The notes under the pieces were generated by a model. It ran no database searches. It saw nothing but the letters and a program-made list of their open reading frames with translations, and was not told the origin of the DNA. A stretch of 64,000 nucleotides of DNA from Meghimatium bilineatum. Its lineage: Eukaryota; Mollusca; Gastropoda; Stylommatophora; Philomycidae. The position numbers and the translations under genes were made by a program. This document shows positions 35,180-44,477 of this stretch, piece by piece. The stretch is taken from contig CM067322.1 in assembly GCA_034231615.1 (NCBI GenBank), forward strand, positions 69,784,234 through 69,848,233, given 5' to 3'. How positions within the stretch are numbered: position 1 is the first letter of the stretch; every line of letters starts with the position of its first letter.

Positions 35180-35445
35180 ACACTGTGGCCCTTGTTTGCC
35201 TTGCGATGTCAGGGGTGGAAGAGTTCTCTGGAGATGGCCTTGTGTGCTGTTTGTAAGCTTGTTCCTGTGGCTTCTTTGATTTCTGTGATCCATCTTTTAC
35301 ACAGTCTGCCTCTGGCTTTATAACCGTTATGTCTATGTGTCATGGCCATTTGTGGCATGTTTAGTGAACAAACCTTCAGTTTTGCAGTACAGTTTTTGAA
35401 TAAGCAATTAGAGAATAGAGTCAAGGTTCTAAAGTAGAAGTTACT
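35180..35445 (-). mobile_element. LINE 3'-end relic, family 'HDGYKARG' (copy 2)
   Basis: The minus strand encodes TVKLKVCSLNMPQMAMTHRH-like text, HNGYKARGRLCKRWITEIKE and ISRELFHP, matching the 3' end at 2,160-2,300. Confidence 0.8.
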
Positions 35446-35449
35446 GACT

Positions 35450-35570
35450 GGCAATGGGTGAAGTTGTTAGCTCAATCTGTGACCAGAAATATTACATTCA
35501 TATTTATGCCTGGACATGTAGGTGTTGAGGGTACTGAACAAGCAGATAAGCTAGTTCAAAAGACAACGAT
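35450..35570 (+). mobile_element. RNase H fragment of the 5.4-kb LINE family
   Basis: WVKLLAQSVTRNITFIFMPG then HVGVEGTEQADKLV carries the His/Asp loop of RNase H. It abuts an oppositely oriented LINE end, so this site has had repeated insertions. Confidence 0.75.
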
Positions 35571-35739
35571 CGCTATATTGACAGAGCTGCAAAGGTTATC
35601 ATCTTCTGCATCAGGACAAAACATAGCAGACTATATGGCCTTTTGTGTCTTGCAATAAAAAGAAGCAATCTGTTGAATATTTTCTCAGGAATGTGACTTT
35701 TCCAGTTATCATATCACAGCAACAGAAAATTTTTGTTTG

Positions 35740-36060
35740 CATGTTCTCTTTTTTCTTCCATATCTTTAAACACATTATTTCTGAACAATGCTTCTCTCGC
35801 ACGCAGGTCTCTCGCATTCAGGTGAGTTCAGACATCCTGAGTTTTGGCAGTGTTTTCCCAGTTTTTGGATTCTATGTGGAAGCCTTTCATTGAGGATTTG
35901 CAGATGTCTTTATACCTCAGCATTTCTCTATCATGGGCTCAATGGTCTTCAGTCAGTTTCCTGAATAGTACTTCTTTTGAGATGCGACAGTTTGGCATTC
36001 TGCAGATGTGACCCAGACAATCCTATCTATTTATACTGAGTGTATTAATGGCAGATGGTA
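35740..36060 (-). mobile_element. LINE C-terminal relic
   Basis: On the minus strand: LGHICRMPNCRISKEVLF, REMLRYKDICKSSMKGFHIE and SKNWENTAKTQDV, then an ARDLRARK end. It is the typical post-RT segment of YGCETW-type LINEs. Confidence 0.75.
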
Positions 36061-36204
36061 GCTAAGTGAGGCATAACACTTCCATGTTGATGATTTGCAG
36101 GGGGAACACAGTGTTGATATAAAATACATTTTTCTCACATCAATGGTGTGCTAAGAGTGATGTCAACACCTCGTATGTAATCTTTCCACATTTTATCTGA
36201 AATT

Positions 36205-36430
36205 ATATCACACTGTGACTTGCTATGTATGTAAAAGAGGAGATTAAGGAGATTAGGGGTGGTGTTGGCCCATTCCATATGTAAAAGTGTTCTAAAAAGG
36301 TCATACTGAATTTGGGTATGACCTGTGTATATATTGAAGCTAAGCTGTAAACCATGACACCACACATTCTGCTCTCTTGACTACATCCTGCTAGTCTGCA
36401 GGAGTTTGAGAATGAATGCAAAAGAAAATC
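36205..36430 (+). mobile_element. SINE-like repeat, GTCGTAAG family (copy 3)
   Basis: 'atcacactgtgacttgctatgtatgtaaaagaggagattaaggagattagg', 'tctaaaaaggtcatactgaatttgggtatgacc', 'ctaagctgtaaaccatgacaccacacattctgctctcttgactacatcctgctagtctgcaggagtttgagaatgaatgcaaaag'. Confidence 0.8.
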
Positions 36431-36439
36431 TGGATGTTG

Positions 36440-36892
36440 TTTATTGTAGAACAAAATTTATGCTTAACTTGGAAGTCATATAACAAGGAACAACATAGAG
36501 CTTGGAAGGCCATGCATTAACTAAATACTGTGCTATCATGGCTTCTAAATGGTGATAGTATACACATAAGATTTATTCTTTTATGTAATAACAATGAAAG
36601 GAAATACAATCTCAGAAAAGAGAAAAGGCAAATATGAAATTTGGAAAAGTACAAAAACTATTTTTAAACTAAATAGTAGATTCAATAGTAAATGATATTA
36701 GGTGGGGCATTACTAAAATTGCATATAAACAGATGAAAACAGAGACCATAAGTATTAAATGTTACAGCTTATAAAACAAAATAAATCACAGAAAAATATA
36801 CAAAAATAGTATGTTGTGTAAGCTGTGAAATTAAATACTTGGTGTTTTCTGTTCCTACTGAATGGTACAAGTATTATATTCACTTGACTCAC
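36440..36892. other. Intron beside exon L, nothing recognised
   Basis: No supported feature. Confidence 0.5.
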
Positions 36893-37019
36893 TTTTTCTA
36901 GTGCCTGGTATTTTTGTTGTCTGAGATTGAGATTCTTTCTTAATTCCAACTACAGAGTTTCTCTTTGTACAACCAGTTTTGGCCATCTTTGTTTCCTCCT
37001 CTCTTATTTCCTTGTCCTC
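36893..37019 (-). CDS. PPP4R4: PPP4R4 exon L (charged linker)
   Basis: The acceptor is aaaccttttag and the donor is gtgagtcaag. The exon is 127 nt, phase 0 in and phase 1 out. It starts EDKEIREEETKMAKTGCTKR and ends SQSQTTKIPGTRK. It carries on the charged segment and moves into Lys/Ser/Thr-rich, presumably disordered sequence. A SINE (37,105) sits about 85 bp upstream of its acceptor in the opposite orientation. Confidence 0.82.
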
Positions 37020-37104
37020 CTAAAAGGTTTAAAAATAATTCAAACATTTAAAAAAAGTATAAATTTAATATCTTTAATAAAAAGAAACCTTGCCTGTGTG
37101 TTTC

Positions 37105-37362
37105 TGGGCAGGGAGCAAAGAATAGCAACACTGTTTACCTTCCATGCATGTCGTAAAAGGCGACTAAGGAGGTTATGGGATGGAGTTGGTTGTCCCATCC
37201 CATATAGGGTCAGTGACCAAAGCCATGCTGAAGTCGGATGTGTGAGGCCAAAAGGAGCAGATATCGCAGCAATGCTGTAAACCATGACACAACGCATTCT
37301 GTTCTCCGGACTACATCCTGCAAATCTGCAGGAGTTTGAGAACGAACGCAGAAGAAGAAAGA
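37105..37362 (+). mobile_element. SINE-like repeat, GTCGTAAG family (copy 4, best preserved)
   Basis: 'gggagcaaagaatagcaacactgtttaccttccatgcatgtcgtaaaaggcgactaaggaggttatgggatggagttggttgtcccatcccatatagggtc' is followed by 'aggccaaaaggagcagatatcgcagcaatgctgtaaaccatgacacaacgcattctgttctccggactacatcctgcaaatctgcaggagtttgagaacgaacgcagaagaag'. It is the best guide to a consensus and has no ORF. Confidence 0.88.
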
Positions 37363-37364
37363 AG

Positions 37365-38080
37365 AGGCCTCTATATAATTATAATAATATGGGGTGCTAA
37401 GGAAACAGCATTGCTCTTGGCAGACCTGTGGTTAGCAGATAACCAAGATCCCAACAGTACCTCCTTGTGGTGCATCCTGGAAACAGAAGTACAGAGGCTC
37501 GTGCTGTTTCTGGCAAGCACTTTTGGGATCATGTCTGTTAATGGGCTGCAGATGGAATGAGAATTGAATGCAAAAAGACAAGCAATATCTCCAACACCTC
37601 TGTGCCAACACATACAACATCACTGTCAACACACATTGGAAGGGCGGCCAATGCAATGTTCACTGAATGGGCAGATGTCAAGATGAATAGTGAGAGTCGA
37701 AAAGTTAACATATTGAGTACAATTAGAGGGCAGCAAAGAGCCAGAGGGCAGTGCTACATGCAAACGGAATGGAAAAATGTTAAAAGGAAATCAGAACAAA
37801 TGTTTTTTTAGCTTGAGAACAAATGTTTTTTTAGCTTGAGAACAAGATTCTAGTCCCTCGATGCTGCTCAAAAATGTGTAGAGACTCAAGAACTGGATGA
37901 GGGGTTCATGATGTCGATGAATGACACCTCAGCTAAGTGGGTGAACAAACCCGGACCCAAATCTACAGTTGATGCTTACCTATGCTGGAATCATGCTCGC
38001 GGAGAGAAAAGGTTCAGTACCCAATGGACACAGACACAATACGTCTAATTATGCAAAACAAGTTCACTAGCAGAAGAACA
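37365..38080. other. Intron, unassigned; short direct repeat at 37,796-37,845
   Basis: Contains 'acaaatgttttttttagcttgaga' twice in tandem (37,797 and 37,822). Coding is not supported. The region may belong to the dispersed repeat that follows. Confidence 0.45.
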
Positions 38081-38084
38081 CCTT

Positions 38085-38325
38085 CAGAAGAAATTGGTAT
38101 AGTCGACCTGAGCCTAAATCCCTGACTACCTTCTCCACGGAGACTGACATCTGTGACATGTTTTGGCCTGAAAAGTTCAAGAGCACAGTAGGTGGAAAAC
38201 CATCATGGCATAGTCTATACACATCCATCGCCTGGAGACAGATAGGAAGGCTGTCACAGACTAGGGAAATCCACTACCAGAATAAAAGGCATGATGAAAA
38301 CAAATGTGCTGAGCCTTAAAAAGTG
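38085..38325 (+). repeat. Dispersed repeat, copy 2
   Basis: 'ccctgactacc...gacatctgtgacatgttttggcctgaaaagttcaagagcacagtaggtgg...catggcatag...aggctgtcacagactagggaaatccactaccagaataaaaggcatg' matches 840-1,060. A SINE-like 3' remnant ('aacgcagctgcgctgtaaacc') follows to 38,420. Confidence 0.6.
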
Positions 38326-38479
38326 CAAATAACGCAGCTGCGCTGTAAACCAGCAGCACAATGTACTTCACGTTCCCTGGTGGAAATCAAATGAACTTTC
38401 ATGTTGGTTATCAGAGAGCAAACAGCAGAAGAACAAGAAGATAATAATATGAGTTGAATCTATGTTCTTGTATGCTTTC

Positions 38480-38695
38480 TAAGTGACTCTATGAGAAGTA
38501 TTGAGAGTAGCTGGGCACAAAAGCAGTGGTTGGATTTGGTGAAGCATCTAAATTGACAAAAATCCGCTTCATATTTGTGCCTGAACATCTTTGTGTCTGA
38601 GGAAATTAATGCACAGGCAGACTTGCTGATATGGTGATCTTAGGGACCGGACAAGCAATGGGCAGAGCTCATGTTCTAAATACCCTTAGGGATAG
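38480..38695 (+). mobile_element. RNase H relic of the 5.4-kb LINE family
   Basis: Frame-broken SDSMRSIESSWAQKQWLD, RFIFVPEH-like and INAQADLL retain the Asp and His loops. Confidence 0.65.
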
Positions 38696-38785
38696 TTAGT
38701 TAGTCGTTGGATCATCATCACTGCATTCTGGACAAGTCCATAAGTGCTCAGATCTCTCCTTGAGTATAGCCGCCATTACACGCTA
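38694..38785 (-). mobile_element. 5.4-kb LINE family, 3'-terminal stub
   Basis: The minus-strand 3' end 'cagaatgcagtgatgatgatccaacgactaactaact' is nearly identical to the end of the 5.4-kb LINE, with the CTAA tail at 38,694-38,704. It is head-to-head with the RNase H relic next to it. Confidence 0.8.
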
Positions 38786-38989
38786 AACATTCTATTCTAT
38801 GTAATAATTCATTGATAAAAGTTTGTAGCTTTCTGATTGTCCTTTTTTTTGTCCTCCATGCTTGCAAGCACAAAGGCACTGGAGAAAAACTGGGTTCATT
38901 TTAAGATAAATGTCTTGAAAAACTCTTGGGTATTGGTTGAGAAGAATTCAGGAAGTTTATATCTCTTTATAACTTATATGAGACAGATA

Positions 38990-39180
38990 CTTTGAGTGGA
39001 TAAAAACAAATTGCCACTACAAACATTGGAATGGGTACCGGATGGCTGGGGGAAAAGAGGAGGACCAGGAGAGACTCTTCATGGTACAACCATCTGGGAG
39101 ACTATGGCTATGAGTCTCAATAACACACACAAGAATTACCACAGTAGCATCACTCAAACTGCATACAAGCCTTCAAGTAC
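38990..39180 (+). mobile_element. LINE C-terminal fragment
   Basis: NKLPLQTLEWVPDGWGKRGG then PGETLHGTTIWETMA is a decayed 'TWxPxGxRKRGRPKETWRRT' region. Confidence 0.7.
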
Positions 39181-39194
39181 AAGTGATGTAAATG

Positions 39195-39545
39195 AATTCT
39201 GCATATATGTTATAGAAGAGCATAAGATTTGTACATAAGATATAAAATAGTTGCATACAAGTCCACAAGAATCGCTACTTTCAACAGAAAAACAATGAAA
39301 ACTTGCATGGTTTGGATACATGTAAGTTGACAGCATTCATTGTCAAAAAAAATCCTGTAAGGAAAAATGGAGAGGTGGTCAAAGAAAATCATGGGAAAAT
39401 CATGGAAAATCATCAAAGACTGGACAGGTTAAGATTTTTCCACACTGATCTGCATTTCTTAAGATATAAATAACTGGAGGATTGTGTGTTGATCCATCCA
39501 ATGTAATACTACAACTGTGACAGGTTCTATGTATATGGACATTGA
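39195..39545 (+). mobile_element. LINE 3'-end relic related to 32,420
   Basis: Frame-broken EHKICT-YIRYKIVAYKS, TCMVWIHV (decayed WFGHV) and a tail 'tgttgatccatccaatgtaatactacaactgtgacaggttctatgtat'. Confidence 0.65.
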
Positions 39546-39708
39546 TTGTCTTAACAAATAACAATGAGTGTAATCTGGGTTTCTACTTCTGATATTGTTA
39601 TTTACTACACTTTTTACTGATATTGTTATTTAATAGATGACAAGTTATTGACTACTGATCTATGAATAAACAGTACTATAATTTTCTAAAATAAATTATG
39701 AATATTAC

Positions 39709-39786
39709 CATAGAAAGAATTTCATTTTCTTCACTTTGCTTCTGCAAATCCTCTTCCTCCTCAGCAGTCAAATTTGATTGTGTGAT
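39709..39786 (-). CDS. PPP4R4: PPP4R4 exon K (acidic coiled-coil-like segment)
   Basis: The acceptor is acttaaatttcacag and the donor is gtaatattc. The exon is 78 nt (26 codons), phase 0. It encodes ITQSNLTAEEEEDLQKQSEE then NEILSM, a Glu/Gln-rich stretch like the 'DLLDQEKEREELLLLEMEQLEKEKQ' segment that follows the HEAT domain in vertebrates. A tandem array (39,790-40,130) begins right at the upstream splice site; its units resemble this 3' splice site. Confidence 0.85.
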
Positions 39787-39789
39787 CTG

Positions 39790-40135
39790 TGAAATTTAAG
39801 TATATAATTACAGTCAATAACAATTGTGAAATCTATGAAGTTAAAATAAATAAGATTACAAGAGTGAAATCTGTGAAATTAAGGTAAATAAGATTACAAG
39901 TGTCAAAGCTATGAAGCTGAAGTAAATAAAATTACAAGTGTGAAAGATACGAATCTGAAGTAAATAAGATTACACGTGTCAAAACTATGAAGATGAAGTA
40001 AAGATTACAAGTGTTAAAGATACGAAATTTAAGGTAATAAGATTACACCTGTCAAAACTATGAAGTTGAAGTAAATAAGATTACAAGTATCAAAACTATG
40101 AAGTTAATGTAAATAATATTACAAGTGTGAAATGG
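39790..40135. repeat. Tandem array, about 37-bp unit, 9 copies, abutting the exon K acceptor
   Basis: On the plus strand 'aaataagattacaagtgtgaaactatgaagttgaagt' is repeated nine times. On the minus strand each unit reads as a pyrimidine-rich run ending in ttcatag or ttcacag, a close copy of the real exon K 3' splice site (cttatttacttaaatttcacag). Confidence 0.88.
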
Positions 40136-40204
40136 TCTTTTGTAAATACCCAGTGCTAAAACACACCCCACATAATAAGTTACTGGAAATAATGTTTTTA
40201 TTAC

Positions 40205-40315
40205 GAGTGTGATGGATAATGTGTGAAGTGTAAGAGTGTGAAGGAAATGTGTGATGTGTAAGAGTGTGAAGGAAATGTGTGATGTGTAAGAGTGTAGTGG
40301 ACAATGTTGCTAAAA
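40205..40315. repeat. Tandem repeat, 29-bp unit, about 4 copies
   Basis: 'ggaaatgtgtgatgtgtaagagtgtgaa', a relative of the larger array at 41,690. Confidence 0.85.
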
Positions 40316-40536
40316 TACCTCTAATATAATAAGCTACTGGGAAAAATATTTGGAAAAATATTTTTTTCCTAAAACAATGTGTCCACAATGAAGTGAAAAT
40401 ATATTTTAGGACCCTCTTTCCTTCCTAGCAAAGATGTAAATGTGGCCCTGCAGCATTCACATGTTACATTTACTCACATTTGGAATAGTTTGATCACAGA
40501 AAACATACTATGACCACTGACCACAAGAAAACTCAC

Positions 40537-40581
40537 CACTCTATCTTGTCCTGCATGAATTATTGCCAAATTTTCAAACAT
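40537..40581 (-). CDS. PPP4R4: PPP4R4 exon J (small, 15 codons)
   Basis: The minus strand shows aacccttcatacag before and gtgagttttc after a 45-nt block in phase 0, encoding MFENLAIIHAGQDRV. It bridges exons I and K in frame. In the vertebrate protein this is where the last HEAT helix passes into a charged segment. Its shortness and poorly conserved sequence make it the least certain exon, although both splice sites are good. Confidence 0.65.
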
Positions 40582-40734
40582 CTGTATGAAGGGTTAAAAA
40601 TTAGTATTTCTAAAACCATAAATATTTCAATGCATTAAAGAAAAACTACTACGAAGAATCTAACATAAATAAGTATCTTCCATCACAGCAACAGAAAATA
40701 ACAAGATGAAAAAAAAATAATTTCTGTGTATGTT

Positions 40735-41335
40735 TTTATACGGTTTGGAGATTCAACATGGATACATCATCATCAGGTGATAGTCTTTCCAGAACGTAGT
40801 CTTCCCTATGGATCTCTTGAATTCTCTGCGGTCCTGAGCAAGTTGTCCCACCTCTTTTAGTGACATGCGCAGGCATTCTTGAATGTTTTTTTTCCAATGG
40901 CATCTGGCCAGCCTTTGTCCTTGTTGCCTTCTATCATCCTCTCCAGTAATACTCTCTCCATGCCATCATGTCTCTTAATGTGACCGAAAAAACTAGCTTT
41001 CTCTATAATATGGTGTTCAGAAGCCAGCCTTCCTGGACGTTAATTGTTCCTAACACCTCCTGGCTTGTTTTCCTTGCTGTCCATGGTATTCTTAGAATTC
41101 TTCTATAATTCTTCTACTTTAATTCAAATTATATTATTCTCTTGGCCACTGTTTTATTTAGTGTCCATGCTTCACATCCATATGTTGCCACAGGAAACAC
41201 GCATGTTTGTAGCAAACAGAACTTGGTTCTTATGTTAGTAGCATCCATAGAAAATTTCTTGGCACTATACTCCTGTGGCGTATATTTTCTTTCAACATAG
41301 TTTAGCCATCTAAACTATTTTCACCGTAATACTGT
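40735..41335 (-). mobile_element. LINE C-terminal relic
   Basis: On the minus strand, in pieces: a decayed YGCE region around 41,170-41,190, a SFFGHIKRHDGMERVLLE-like block, RMIEGNKDKG and RTAENSRDP. It is related to the GKIEGNRDRG families. Confidence 0.7.
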
Positions 41336-41689
41336 CAATAGGGGATCGGCAACTTTTTGTGGTCCGAGGGCTGGATGCAGATATACAGTTGGTCGCGGGT
41401 TGGACCCAAAAAAAGATTACCTAAAAGCTAATTACACATGTTATCTGTTATATTTATATGAAGCTAACATAAACCATAATGATAAATTAATAATTTTAAT
41501 TACGTAAGATTTATTCTGTGAAGTCATAGAGTTTTAGATCATAGAAATGTATGTGAGACTTGATGCTGTTTGTTGCATGAAAGTCTTTCAATATTAGGAA
41601 ACAATTTTCAGAAACATATTAATGTTACTAAATATACATTTTAATGGGGTGATTTTTTTTTTAACACGATGGCATAGAAAGGGTGATGT

Positions 41690-42390
41690 TGAAGAGACAA
41701 TATGTGCCATATAAGAGTGTGGTGAACACTGATGTGTAAGGATGTAGTGAACATTGTGTGATGTGTAAGAGTGTGGTGAACACTGATGTGTAAGGATGTA
41801 GTGAACATTGTGTGATGTGTAAGAGTGTGGTGAACACTGATGTGTAAGGATGTAGTGAACATTGTGTGATGTGTAAGAGTGTGGTGAGTACTATGTGACA
41901 TGTAAGAGTTTAGTAAGAATAAAGTGTGGTGAAAATTTATGTGTAAGAATGAGGTGGACACTGATGCATAAGAGTGCAATGGGCAATATGCAATGCGTAA
42001 GAGTATGATGGACACTGTATATGTAAGAGTGTGGTGGACAATGTGTGATGTGTAAGAGTGTGGTGGGCACTGATGTTTAAGAGTATGGTGAACACTGTGT
42101 GACATGTAAGAGTGTAGTGAGAATAAAGTGTTTTGGGCACCGATGTGTAAGAATGTGGTGGACACTGTGTGATGTGTAAAACTGTAGTGCGCATTGTGTT
42201 ATCAGTAAAAGTGTGATGGACTGTGTGTTGAGTAAGAGTGTGCTGGACAGATTGTGATGTGTAAGAGTGAAGTGGACACTGATGCATAAGAATGTGGTGG
42301 ACACTAATGTGTGTTGGCCCGTGATGTGTAAGAGTGTTCTGGATACTGATGTCTAAGTATTGGACACTGTGTGAAATGTAAATGAACAAG
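41690..42390. repeat. Minisatellite, about 28-bp unit, about 25 copies
   Basis: The unit is 'gtgtaagagtgtggtgaacactgtgatgt'. A higher-order block of about 58 bp repeats three times at 41,706-41,880, and the rest is diverged. It ends about 100 bp from the exon I donor. Confidence 0.88.
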
Positions 42391-42491
42391 TATCAGTGCT
42401 GCATATGATGATACTGTAATATGTTCAAGGCAACATTGTGGAGAAAACTTATAACATGATAATATTTGAAATATTCCAGTTAACCACATAC

Positions 42492-42784
42492 CATTTGAGC
42501 TGCATACAGTACATCAGTATCCTTGTCGTAAACCATAACTTGCTCTAGTGCATTGTATAGGGCTGTGTGAAGATTCTGATCATGGGGTAATGTAAGGATC
42601 CTCTTCATTTTTGGAAAAATAGTCAACATTTTTAATCTGACTGTTGCCACCTGATCTGATCTCATGCTCAAGACATGGTGAAAAATATAGTCTTTGAAAG
42701 ATTGTTTAGAGTTGACTTTCAGGTAACAGTCAGCAAAGTCAATGAATAGACTGCGCCGGTAGCAACTTTTGCTATGACGGAACT
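42492..42784 (-). CDS. PPP4R4: PPP4R4 exon I (largest exon; HEAT repeats)
   Basis: The acceptor is cttttttaacag and the donor is gtatgtgg. The exon is 293 nt, phase 1 in and phase 0 out. It encodes EFRHSKSCYRRSLFIDFADC, FKDYIFHHVLSM, VRLKMLTIFPKMKRILTLP and ends KDTDVLYAAQM. It matches the vertebrate region with FFCKYFFLPAIEL, VRMKLCYLLPKVKSTLKIP and KDKDVLAIVK closely in order and spacing. This is the best single exon for identifying the gene. Confidence 0.96.
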
Positions 42785-43150
42785 CTGTTAAAAAAGAAAA
42801 CATTAGTTGTCATTCAGTATAATATGAAAACCATACATCAAACTGCACATAAGCTGATTTATATTATCTCATTTACATCCCAAAGCAATTCAAATTTTTA
42901 AATTGTCTTCATGCACTGAGATGTCAATTCTTAAAAATGACTTTGTAAAATGACTTTGCCACACTGAAACTAGATAGTGTACTAATTTTTATTGCAAATG
43001 TGTGAAAATCACTTTCTTGCTATGCTCTGCCAGAGATCGTCACACTTGATTTATAACTGGTTTGTGATATTTGTTAATCACCATGGACATTACAAGACTT
43101 GGCTAAATTGGGATTCTTCCTTCTAACACAATGCATTTGACCATTTTTTT
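42785..43150. other. Intron upstream of exon I, nothing recognised
   Basis: Contains 'cttctaacacaatgcatttgacc.ttttttgtgtg' at 43,121, shared with 52,022. Otherwise empty. Confidence 0.5.
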
Positions 43151-43156
43151 GTGTGA

Positions 43157-43410
43157 CCTGAAAAGGATGCAAAGAATACTGACATTGTTACTCGCCATGC
43201 ATGTTGTAAGGGGTGATATAAGGAGGTTTAGGGATGGAGTTGTCTGCTAAATCCCATAGATAATTTTTAATAATCCATGATGAAGTCAAATGTGTCAGGC
43301 TGAAAGGCACATGTATCACAGCTAAATTGTAAACCAAGACACAACACATTCCACTCTCTGAACCACACTCTACTGATCTGTAGGAGTTTGAGAAACACAG
43401 AAGAAGGTGT
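43157..43410 (+). mobile_element. SINE-like repeat, GTCGTAAG family (copy 5)
   Basis: 'gacctgaaaaggatgcaaagaatactgacattgttactcgccatgcatgttgtaaggggtgatataaggagg' up to 'ctgatctgtaggagtttgagaaacacagaagaag'. Confidence 0.82.
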
Positions 43411-43419
43411 TATCTTAAG

Positions 43420-44340
43420 GGGCTGTGAGGGAAATTTCAATATAACCTAATGGCACATAGAAACAACTGTTTGGGACAAACGGCAAGAGCCGATGGAATG
43501 TTCAATCAGCAACCATTAACAGCTGTCAATGACAGTGAGAAAATATTTTCTAGTAATGTTAAATTACAGACTTAACCTTTGAAAACTGCAGCTGAAATGC
43601 TTTGGACAAACAAAATTCAAGTACAAAACTATTTTTGTTCTTTACAGATGGCCTGTCAGTAGCTACAGCATGGAGGGATCAAATAAATGCATATTCAAAT
43701 TAACTAACATAAACACTCAACATGCTGTTTTATCAGTGAAAATAAAATTATCAAGTGGATTAAATCACACTGCAACATTTTCAGAAATTGTGAGTTATAG
43801 ATCAGCACAGGCAGGGGGATAACTGTCTCAATCAGATACAAGTATACTTTTAAGAGTCAAATAAATTGTCCAGAAGCAGATATATGGCCAAATGACATAC
43901 TGAGCATTAAATTTACAAGAAAACTGCTGCACACTACTATCTTAGCAGAAGAAAATAACAAACAATATTTAGATTCTACACTGACAATAATGAACTAAAG
44001 TACAAAGACAATATATGTATTATTCATTACAAAGCCAACAAAAAATGTATTACCATTGATAGACAAAAACCTAGAGAAAATTGTTTTACTGTGGGAAAAA
44101 CAGGTTCATAAGTAAAGAACATCAAAACGATACAATTATTATGAACGTAAGTAAAAGGAAGAAGCAGTAAAATACCACCTTATTAAATGCCCTCCACTAC
44201 AATACCTGGAAAAACAACTGCTACAACCAAACTCCCTCCAACACTAACAAGTTTATACAGACACAGCACAAGCACCTACTACCTGACACAGAGAAGAAAG
44301 AGTGACAGCTTGCAGGGATCGATAAGAAAGTATGAACGTA
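43420..44340. other. Intron H-I, nothing recognised
   Basis: AT-rich; no repeat or ORF supported. Confidence 0.5.
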
Positions 44341-44347
44341 CACTTAC

Positions 44348-44453
44348 CATCAGTAAGTATTTGGATAACCTCTTCTCTTTGAGCTCTGTATTTGAGGTGT
44401 CTGCACAACACAGTAACTGTCATTGCAGCTGCTACTCTTACTGGTAGTGCTCT
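44348..44453 (-). CDS. PPP4R4: PPP4R4 exon H, directly downstream of the 15-bp array
   Basis: The acceptor is ttactttgtcacag and the donor is gtaagtgtac. The exon is 106 nt, phase 0 in and phase 1 out. It encodes RALPVRVAAAMTVTVLCRHL followed by KYRAQREEVIQILTD, matching the family block 'VLPVQKAASRTLCIFLRYNRKQEQRHEVIQKL'. Only 24 bp separate this exon's start from the 15-bp tandem array, so the array lies in the branch-point/polypyrimidine neighbourhood of the intron. Confidence 0.93.
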
Positions 44454-44477
44454 CTGTGACAAAGTAACAAATATTAT

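Noticed and set aside
35108-35323. 71-codon plus-strand ORF with signal-peptide-like start
   Set aside because: It is the antisense of a LINE 3' end (HDGYKARG family).
41641-42389. Minus-strand ORFs rich in His/Thr/Ser (HHTLTHHT)
   Set aside because: Translation of the 28-bp minisatellite in several frames at once.
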